From assembly GCA_001769925.1 (NCBI GenBank), contig MEPT01000002.1, positions 2,327-9,807 on the forward strand: a DNA stretch of 7,481 bases, read 5' to 3'. Positions 1 through 5,162 of the stretch are shown piece by piece. The stretch is from Bdellovibrionales bacterium RBG_16_40_8. Lineage in GTDB: Bacteria > Bdellovibrionota > Bdellovibrionia > Bdellovibrionales > UBA1609. Numbering within the stretch: the first letter of the stretch is position 1; each line of letters opens with the position of its first letter. The notes under the pieces are model-generated. The model had not been told where the DNA came from, did no database searches, and saw only the letters and a program-made list of their open reading frames with translations. The translations under genes were made by a program, and so were the position numbers.

Positions 1-741
1 AGACTGTCGTGACCAATTAGGATCATTAAATTCTACAGACTTATATAGATATTTCTGTAACGCCCGTATTGTAGTAAAATAATCATCATAATTCATGCTC
101 TGAATGTTAATTTGCCCAATATTGCCCATTAGGTATAACGTTCTCGCCATAAGCTCTGATTTTTTATTATTATCTGGTATTGTAGCCTCTACCTTTCTTA
201 GCCCCTTTTCTGCCACCCGAAAGTATTTCATTGCCACCTTGCCACTACCAATGCGCGCATAGGCCGCAGCCAATTTTGCAGGGATTTCAGCCTTAGCAAT
301 TTCGATTGGTAAATTACCTTCGTTACTATTTAATTCAATCAGATTCGTGATGGCCTTATTGTCTTCTCCAAGACAAGTATATACATCGCTTAGCCGAAGC
401 ATCGCCCTCGCTCGTAATGTCGGCGAATCTTTACCAGAGCGTCGAATGACCTTACGTAGTCTTTCTGCAGAGGCTAAACAATCTTGCGCTTGTAGATAGG
501 CGATTCCTGAATTGTATAAGATAAGCATCTCTAGCTGATTCGCCGGGTATTTTATAATCAGCATATCGTATATTTTTGCTGCTTCTTCTGGTTTATTATT
601 ATCTAAGAGCTTATTGGCGCGCTCAAACTCTTTCACAATAAGATCTTGTCGCTGTTGAACTTCTATCAAATCTTCTTTTTTATAACGATGACTGCAACTC
701 GCGATAAGTCCCAGTACCATCAAAAGCCAAAGCAATCTCAT
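1..741 (-). CDS. TPR-like outer-membrane-type lipoprotein, 3' end cut by window edge
   Basis: An open frame of 247 codons reads from the ATG at 741 to the left edge without a stop, so the C-terminus is missing. The N-terminus is a lipoprotein signal peptide: R2, a hydrophobic run (residues 3-12) and the lipobox I13-A14-S15-C16, with the acylated Cys at 16. The +2 residue is Ser rather than Asp, which by the E. coli Lol rule favours outer-membrane sorting. The mature part is helical and TPR-like: residues about 39-66 carry a typical helix-turn-helix ending in KYP, with further candidate repeats at about 72-100, 110-140 and 150-185. TPR lipoproteins usually act as scaffolds. The start is chosen because GGAGG lies 9 bases upstream; the ATG at 720 would shorten the hydrophobic core. 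It is the last visible gene of the ATPase unit and overlaps the preceding gene by 62 bases. Its specific role is unknown. Confidence 0.85.
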   Translation of the reverse strand, partial: MRLLWLLMVLGLIASCSHRYKKEDLIEVQQRQDLIVKEFERANKLLDNNKPEEAAKIYDMLIIKYPANQLEMLILYNSGIAYLQAQDCLASAERLRKVIRRSGKDSPTLRARAMLRLSDVYTCLGEDNKAITNLIELNSNEGNLPIEIAKAEIPAKLAAAYARIGSGKVAMKYFRVAEKGLRKVEATIPDNNKKSELMARTLYLMGNIGQINIQSMNYDDYFTTIRALQKYLYKSVEFNDPNWSRQS

Positions 742-1789
742 TAGCAACTACCTCCAAACCGTTAAGACCAGATATATCACTATTTAAATCTGGAATCCTT
801 GCAACTGGTAGTTTTTTACTCCATTTTTTTGAAAATTGTGCAAAAATTTGCTCGCGCTGCTCGTGATACCCTCTCCAGCCCTCATAAATTTGTTGCAACT
901 GCGGGTGTTTTGGGCGCTCAACTACGCCCCCCCAAATAGAAAAGGCTCGATTAATAAGTACTGCCTTCATGTGACATCCACGCCCCTCTAAATAATTATG
1001 CAACAATTCGCCCTCACGTAGCTTGGCCTGGTCAAATGCTGTAATAAGAAAAAAAACTGTTGTCGGTCTTGTTATTATTTTTTGTACCTGCTCTGAACGC
1101 TGACCTATTTGGTTCTGAACAGCTCTAATGCTAACAAAAAAATCGCTAAGCTCTCTCATAAAATTACTGCCTGTTATTTTTTCAAGTGCATGCAGTACTG
1201 TCTGTGTACCCCGAGAGATTATTTTTCGTATAAATCCACCTTCATTATTATCGCCGACAAACCATCTAACCATAGAGTCCTGAAACAACGCATTTATTTT
1301 TGCCGGAGCCTCGAGAAAATCTACAGCATGTTGTGCAGGCGGAGTATCAAGTATGACAAGATCATATTCTTCTTCATCAACAATTTTAGAAAGCTGCAAA
1401 AGTGATGTAAATTCTTGTGAGCCACTAAGCGTAGTTGATAACTGCTCATAGAGCTTATTTCTTAATAACCGCTCTGCGAGCTCTGCATCAGTAGACGCAG
1501 ATAAAATAAATTTTTTAAATATCTCTTCTGCGTTTAAAAGCGTCGCATAAAGTTGACCTGAATAATTTTGCCCAGCTACCTTTACCCCCGATGAAGAATT
1601 GTCACCGATGCCAAGCGCAGCCTTTAGTCTTTTCGCTGGATCTATTGTCATAACTAAAACTTTAAGACCTATCTGTGCCGCCCTTACTCCCAGAGCGGCA
1701 GAAGTCGTTGTTTTGCCAACACCACCGCTGCCGACGCATATTAGCACTTTACATGATTTTAAAATTTCGTCGATTCTATGATTTGTCAT
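680..1789 (-). CDS. ArsA/Get3-family ATPase lacking the signature lysine (downstream member of a pair)
   Basis: A 369-residue P-loop ATPase of the SIMIBI class, ArsA/Get3 group. The Walker A loop GSGGVGKTTT is at residues 20-29. The catalytic Lys is K26, but the deviant-Walker 'signature' position just after G20 is Ser21 instead of Lys. The switch I region carries the family's DPA motif (D50-P51-A52, then KRL), and switch II is DTPPAQHAVDFLEAP (148-162), the bacterial counterpart of the DTAPTGH segment in Get3/ArsA. It is a single ATPase half, unlike the duplicated ArsA of ars operons, and no arsenical pump or regulator gene is nearby, so arsenite export is not supported. The start overlaps the stop of the upstream paralogue as ATGA, implying coupled translation and matched amounts. 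A similar tandem pair is known in mycobacteria (Rv3679/Rv3680, described as Get3-like). Family is secure; substrate and function are inferred only. Confidence 0.9.
   Translation of the reverse strand: MTNHRIDEILKSCKVLICVGSGGVGKTTTSAALGVRAAQIGLKVLVMTIDPAKRLKAALGIGDNSSSGVKVAGQNYSGQLYATLLNAEEIFKKFILSASTDAELAERLLRNKLYEQLSTTLSGSQEFTSLLQLSKIVDEEEYDLVILDTPPAQHAVDFLEAPAKINALFQDSMVRWFVGDNNEGGFIRKIISRGTQTVLHALEKITGSNFMRELSDFFVSIRAVQNQIGQRSEQVQKIITRPTTVFFLITAFDQAKLREGELLHNYLEGRGCHMKAVLINRAFSIWGGVVERPKHPQLQQIYEGWRGYHEQREQIFAQFSKKWSKKLPVARIPDLNSDISGLNGLEVVANEIALAFDGTGTYRELQSSL
751..755 (-). promoter_or_regulatory. Ribosome binding site of the TPR lipoprotein, inside the upstream gene
   Basis: GGAGG on the minus strand sits 9 bases before the ATG at 741 and decides that start over the ATG at 720. 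It lies within the coding sequence of the upstream ArsA-like gene, so ribosomes finishing that gene pass over it. This suggests translational coupling. Confidence 0.6.
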
Positions 1790-2673
1790 TGCAAAATCTT
1801 TTCTAGCTCATCTACAACTATTTGCCCGTCTGCAGTAAATAAAAATGGCAATTTAGTTATATCATTACTTATTTCTTGAAGCTTCACAATCTGCTCAGCT
1901 TCTCGCGTATAAATTTCATTAAGGTGTTCAGCAAAAGAGTTCGCTGACAAGCTTTTCTCGTCACTTAATATCTGGACTAAATCATCTTCAGAAAACGGAT
2001 TAGGATAGATGCGATTACAAATTATGTTGGCAGACTGGCCAATTGTTGCCTTGAGATCTTTTTTCAGCTCTTCAGTTTCGCCTACGGGCAACTCTTCTGG
2101 TAAAGTAACTATAGAATATTTGCAAAACTTTTCACTACTTAAAACTTCAATAATTTTACGACATTGCTCTCCCATTGGGCCCGACTTAATCATTTCTCCC
2201 ATGCCGATGGGGGCGCGCAAAAGTGCTATAAAATGACCTGTTGAAAACCCATCAACCACAATAACATCAAAATCTAGCGGCGGCCCCCAACCGCGTATAC
2301 CGCTCGTTATCTTGCCTAAAATTGCTAGTTCCTTAAGCGCGGGCGCTGCACGAATAAAGGTTTTCATTACACGATTATTAAAAAATAAATCTACAATTTT
2401 TTTTACCTTTACTAGATGAAGGACATATTCTCTAAGACACGTCTCACCACTCCATAATGAAATTGAAAAATTTTTCTTTATTTGAGTAGGTAGATAATTA
2501 ATTTCTTGATTATAAATGTATTTATAGTAACTCTGGTCGCCTAGCTCTACTAGCAGGGTTTTTGCCCCCCCGCTGGCCTTTTTTTGTGCCAAAGCTGCGG
2601 CTATAGCAGACTTACCCACGCCCCCCTTGCCTGTAATCAGGTAAATTGTCTGATTTTCTCTATGAAACGCCAT
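1786..2673 (-). CDS. ArsA/Get3-family ATPase with intact deviant Walker A (upstream member of the pair)
   Basis: A 295-residue soluble P-loop ATPase. The deviant Walker A motif GKGGVGKS is at residues 15-22, with signature Lys16 and P-loop Lys21. In Get3/MinD relatives the signature Lys reaches across the dimer to the partner's nucleotide. Switch I lacks the DP motif and reads VELGDQ (42-47). Switch II is D141 followed by STGH (144-147) and LLRAP (151-155), matching the D..TGH..LL..P pattern of the family. The segment VTLPEELPVGETEEL further on is also typical of Get3/ArsA proteins. It is the first gene of the minus-strand unit, divergent from tig with 65 bases between the starts. Its own ribosome binding site is weak (an AAGAG-like stretch about 9 bases upstream), and no convincing minus-strand promoter was seen. 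It probably pairs with the next gene's product; the target is unknown. Confidence 0.9.
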   Translation of the reverse strand: MAFHRENQTIYLITGKGGVGKSAIAAALAQKKASGGAKTLLVELGDQSYYKYIYNQEINYLPTQIKKNFSISLWSGETCLREYVLHLVKVKKIVDLFFNNRVMKTFIRAAPALKELAILGKITSGIRGWGPPLDFDVIVVDGFSTGHFIALLRAPIGMGEMIKSGPMGEQCRKIIEVLSSEKFCKYSIVTLPEELPVGETEELKKDLKATIGQSANIICNRIYPNPFSEDDLVQILSDEKSLSANSFAEHLNEIYTREAEQIVKLQEISNDITKLPFLFTADGQIVVDELEKILQ

Positions 2674-2685
2674 GGGTTAATTCTC

Positions 2686-2714
2686 TTGCCTTTAGCCAAG
2701 CCATTTTCTATAAG
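2686..2714 (+). promoter_or_regulatory. Candidate sigma70-type promoter for tig
   Basis: A -35 box TTGCCT (2686-2691, four of six consensus bases) is followed after exactly 17 bases by a -10 box TATAAG (2709-2714, five of six). Transcription would begin near 2720-2722, giving a leader of about 20 bases that contains the tig ribosome binding site. It lies in the 65-base gap between divergent genes. This is a pattern match only and has not been scored against background. Confidence 0.5.
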
Positions 2715-2727
2715 AAGTTGCTTTCAA

Positions 2728-2733
2728 AAGGAG
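2728..2733 (+). promoter_or_regulatory. Ribosome binding site of tig
   Basis: AAGGAG with a 5-base spacer to the ATG at 2739. This fixes the tig start and rejects the in-frame ATG at 2646, which would lie inside the divergent ATPase gene, upstream of the promoter, and add 31 residues not found in trigger factors. Confidence 0.8.
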
Positions 2734-2738
2734 ATTTT

Positions 2739-4049
2739 ATGAAAAATTCGCTCGAAAACACCGGCGGTCTCGGTCGCAAATTAACCATTAAAGTTCCTGC
2801 CGAAAAGGTCTCCTCTACATTTGACCGAGTGTACAAAGGAATTAAGAAAAACGCCAATATAAAAGGATTTCGCAAAGGCAAGGCACCACTACAAACCATC
2901 AAAAGCCTATATAGCGATCGCGTAAAACAAGATGTTCTTGAAGATTTAATTTCTGAAGCCTATTCCCATGCTCTTGGTGAACATTCATTACGCCCAGTGT
3001 CTCCTCCGCAAATCAATTTTGATAAACTCGAAGAGATTGAGGATTTTCACTTTACTGCAGAGTTTGAGATTCGCCCTGAAATAGTGCTTAAAAAAATAGA
3101 AAACCTTAAGGTCGAAAAAGAAAAGCTTGATGTGACCGAAGAAAAAATTGACTCTATAATTTTACAAATTAGAGAAAGCCGCGCAAATTTGGTGCCAATA
3201 ATAGAAATTAGGCCAGCCCAAGCAGGAGATATTGTAGATATTGATTTTATAGGAACTATCGACGGCAAGCCCCTTGAGGGCGGCTCAATGAGAGACTACA
3301 AATTACATTGGGGCTCTAACTCATTCATCCCTGGCTTCGAATCTGGAATTGAAGGAATGTCAGTCGGCGCAAAAAAAGAACTGCAGCTAAAATTTCCTGA
3401 TGATTATGGGCAAAAAGAAATAGCCGGCAAACAAGTTGTGTTTGATGTTACTTTGAAAAGTATCTTAAAAAAGGACCTGGCTGAGCTTAATGACGAATTC
3501 GTGAAAACACTTGATGGCTGCAATACCGCTGAAGAACTTCGCGAACTAATTCGTAAAGATGTAACCCAACAAGAAACAAAGCGCATTAATGAAGATTTGC
3601 GTGCCCGCATATTGCATGAACTAGTAAAAGAAAATCCAATAGAAGTACCAAAGGCCATGCAAAACCAACAAAAAGAATTTCTTATACAAGACACTGAAAA
3701 ACGTATGAAACAACAGGGGATGAACGCCTCTGATTACGAATTATACAAAAATAAGTGGGATAAAGATTTTAGCGAAACCGCAGCATTTATGATTCAATCC
3801 TCATTTTTGGTAGAAGCTTTGGCTGAAAAAAATAAACTTGCTGCCACCAAAGAAGAGTTTAATGAACGCCTTGAAAATTATGCCAAACAATCTCACATTG
3901 ACATCGCTAAATTACGCGAATTCTACAACGCCAATCATGAAAGACAACATCAGATGAAGTATCAAATTACCGAAGAAAAAGTGGTTGAATATCTTATCAA
4001 ACACGCTGACATTAAAGAGCTACCTGCAGATAAGCTTACCAAAGCGTGA
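2739..4049 (+). CDS. tig: Trigger factor, ribosome-associated chaperone and peptidyl-prolyl isomerase
   Basis: This 436-residue protein matches the E. coli trigger factor in length (432) and in domain order. The N-terminal ribosome-binding domain (about 1-115) has the signature GFRKGKAP at 43-50, with F44-R45-K46 at the same numbers as the E. coli residues that dock on ribosomal protein L23. The FKBP-like isomerase domain spans about 163-245, with GDIVDIDFIGTIDG and FIPGFE (196-201). The rest is the helical C-terminal cradle that holds nascent chains. The protein is cytosolic and meets nascent chains at the exit tunnel. The start at 2739 is set by AAGGAG and by alignment of MKNSLENTGGLGRKLTI with the family N-terminus. 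tig is often followed by clpP and clpX, but here the next gene is convergent and unrelated, so tig appears to be transcribed alone. Identification is secure. Confidence 0.98.
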   Translation: MKNSLENTGGLGRKLTIKVPAEKVSSTFDRVYKGIKKNANIKGFRKGKAPLQTIKSLYSDRVKQDVLEDLISEAYSHALGEHSLRPVSPPQINFDKLEEIEDFHFTAEFEIRPEIVLKKIENLKVEKEKLDVTEEKIDSIILQIRESRANLVPIIEIRPAQAGDIVDIDFIGTIDGKPLEGGSMRDYKLHWGSNSFIPGFESGIEGMSVGAKKELQLKFPDDYGQKEIAGKQVVFDVTLKSILKKDLAELNDEFVKTLDGCNTAEELRELIRKDVTQQETKRINEDLRARILHELVKENPIEVPKAMQNQQKEFLIQDTEKRMKQQGMNASDYELYKNKWDKDFSETAAFMIQSSFLVEALAEKNKLAATKEEFNERLENYAKQSHIDIAKLREFYNANHERQHQMKYQITEEKVVEYLIKHADIKELPADKLTKA

Positions 4050-4060
4050 TTGGTTTGGTA
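4037..4060. terminator. Weak hairpin across the tig stop codon, possible mRNA 3' end
   Basis: TACCAAA (4037-4043) and TTTGGTA (4054-4060) are perfect inverted repeats of 7 bases with a 10-base loop that contains the tig stop codon. It lies between the ends of convergent genes and could serve either strand. The stem is AT-rich and no T-run follows directly (ATTATTTT comes about 13 bases later on the plus strand), so a true intrinsic terminator is doubtful. Confidence 0.25.
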
Positions 4061-4094
4061 CTGTTACCCGCACTAATTATTTTAAGTTACTAAC

Positions 4095-4637
4095 CTACTC
4101 ACAATAATTTTCTAGGCGAAAATACTCATCGCAAATGGAGCGGCTACCAAAATCGCAATCATCAGGCGATGATGAATGCATCACGCGGTGACGACATTGA
4201 CGATCCTCGCCCCTTTGCACACTCACTTTGAATTCACCATCGCGTACTATTTTGCTGCCGTCTAAAAGCTGATAAACAATATTGTTTTCACCATACTGTA
4301 GTAACGGCCGCTGAAATAGTGTCCAGACCCAAAGATTGAATTGCTTTTTACTGCGTTTTTTCTCAGATACGTATGCCATTTTTTTAGTTATCTCTATTTC
4401 TCTAGATTTCAAGATTATCTTTGATGCCGGCACGTACTCGTCTAGGACAAAATAATCAAACTCTACGGGATCTAATGTCTCACCACGGCAGTAAACCATT
4501 CGACTGCCGCCCCTGCCAGGGTAAGTACATAAAACCGTTACCTCACCAAAAAGACGTGTTTCAAAAAAATTGTTTCCGGACGAAAATCCGGCAGCGTTTA
4601 CCAGACTCGACGAAAGAAGTGCCACGAGAATACTCAT
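4095..4637 (-). CDS. Unrecognised exported six-cysteine protein
   Basis: A 180-residue protein that I do not recognise. The N-terminus is a short signal-peptide-like segment: a hydrophobic stretch at 3-13 and a V-N-A cleavage site after residue 15. It lacks the usual positive charge before the hydrophobic core. The predicted mature chain has exactly six Cys (37, 50, 148, 161, 169, 179), an even number consistent with up to three disulfides in the periplasm or outside the cell; four of them cluster in the last 33 residues. The middle (about 74-98) is Lys/Arg-rich. The start is supported by GGAGG four bases upstream, and an in-frame stop shortly before it rules out a longer N-terminus. The gene is single, convergent with tig and divergent from the HAMP gene. 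The coding call rests on the signal, the Cys pattern, the ribosome binding site and neat packing between neighbours. Confidence 0.75.
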   Translation of the reverse strand: MSILVALLSSSLVNAAGFSSGNNFFETRLFGEVTVLCTYPGRGGSRMVYCRGETLDPVEFDYFVLDEYVPASKIILKSREIEITKKMAYVSEKKRSKKQFNLWVWTLFQRPLLQYGENNIVYQLLDGSKIVRDGEFKVSVQRGEDRQCRHRVMHSSSPDDCDFGSRSICDEYFRLENYCE

Positions 4638-4654
4638 ACGACCTCCATTTTACC

Positions 4655-4684
4655 TTGCCTATATTTTCACCAGAAGGTTAGCAT
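4655..4684 (+). promoter_or_regulatory. Possible promoter of the HAMP gene
   Basis: TTGCCT (4655-4660), the same -35 hexamer as proposed for tig, is followed after 18 bases by TAGCAT (4679-4684; four of six consensus bases). A start near 4691 would leave a leader of about 25 bases. The match is weak, and a TATATT overlapping the spacer lacks a -35 partner. Confidence 0.25.
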
Positions 4685-4715
4685 AGGAGTAGGCGTCAAA
4701 CAAGAGAGAATCTAT

Positions 4716-5162
4716 ATGAACAGCAACAAGCGAGAGTTTAAAAATTTTTTAATAGATAAGAAATTACAAGGTCGAATGACCTTTTATTTTACGGCATTAA
4801 GCTTATCTATAGTTGGCCTAATGATGGTTATTATGAATTCGCATATTAATCAGCTGCGCATGCTAATTTCAGATATTGCAAACTTATCTATACCTATGCA
4901 AATCGCCATAGAAGAAAGGTTTACGCAATTGATTTCAACTGCACTTGGTTTTTTACTAATCTCTATTGTTTTGGCAATAGTCTATAGTATTGTTATCAGT
5001 CATAGAATTGCGGGCCCAATGTACGCCATTTTGCAGTATATTGAAAAGCTTAAGGCCGGCAATTATGATGACGAGAGAAATTTACGCCCGCGGGATGAAC
5101 TTGCCCCAATTATGGACTCTCTTCATGACCTGTCTAAGAATTTAAAAAATAAATCAAAGTAA
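4716..5162 (+). CDS. Small two-helix membrane protein with a terminal HAMP domain and no output module
   Basis: This is a 148-residue inner-membrane protein. A basic cytoplasmic N-terminus (residues 1-20, including IDKKLQGR) leads to a transmembrane helix at about 21-40, a short periplasmic loop (about 41-71), a second helix at about 72-94, and a HAMP domain (95-145). HAMP landmarks are SHRIAGPM with the conserved Pro101 in the first amphipathic helix, a GNYD connector (115-118) and LRPRDEL (123-129) with the Asp-Glu that starts the second helix. HAMP domains normally relay signals from periplasmic sensors to kinases, cyclases or chemotaxis modules, but the chain ends three residues after the domain. 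From memory, similar stand-alone proteins with the FxIDKKxQ and SHRIAGP motifs occur in Deltaproteobacteria. The ribosome binding site is weak (GAGAG-like). It may partner another receptor, but its function is unknown. Confidence 0.88.
   Translation: MNSNKREFKNFLIDKKLQGRMTFYFTALSLSIVGLMMVIMNSHINQLRMLISDIANLSIPMQIAIEERFTQLISTALGFLLISIVLAIVYSIVISHRIAGPMYAILQYIEKLKAGNYDDERNLRPRDELAPIMDSLHDLSKNLKNKSK

Noticed and set aside
1109..1405. Plus-strand reading frame of 98 codons
   Set aside because: It is antisense to the conserved core of the ArsA-like gene and its composition looks like a shadow frame.
680..2673. Arsenite-export ATPase (ArsA of an ars operon)
   Set aside because: Both proteins are single ATPase halves, no ArsB, ArsD or ArsR gene is adjacent, and the motifs fit the broader Get3-like bacterial pair better.
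2646..2738. In-frame upstream ATG extending trigger factor by 31 residues
   Set aside because: The extension overlaps the divergent ATPase gene, precedes the likely promoter, and is absent from the family; AAGGAG before 2739 fixes the shorter start.
4158..4173. Perfect hairpin ATCATC-AGGC-GATGAT inside the six-cysteine gene
   Set aside because: There is no T-run on either strand and the bases are ordinary codons for Ser, Pro and Asp, so it is probably chance.
4563..4591. Hairpin CCGGA/TCCGG followed by seven T on the minus strand, early in the six-cysteine gene, resembling an attenuator
   Set aside because: Six bases separate the stem from the T-run and the stem is only 5 bp. It lies in coding sequence (Gly-Ser-Ser-Gly-Asn-Asn-Phe-Phe), which explains the bases.
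4421..4681. Plus-strand reading frame of 86 codons upstream of the HAMP gene
   Set aside because: It lies antisense over the six-cysteine gene, has no good ribosome binding site and shows no recognisable features.
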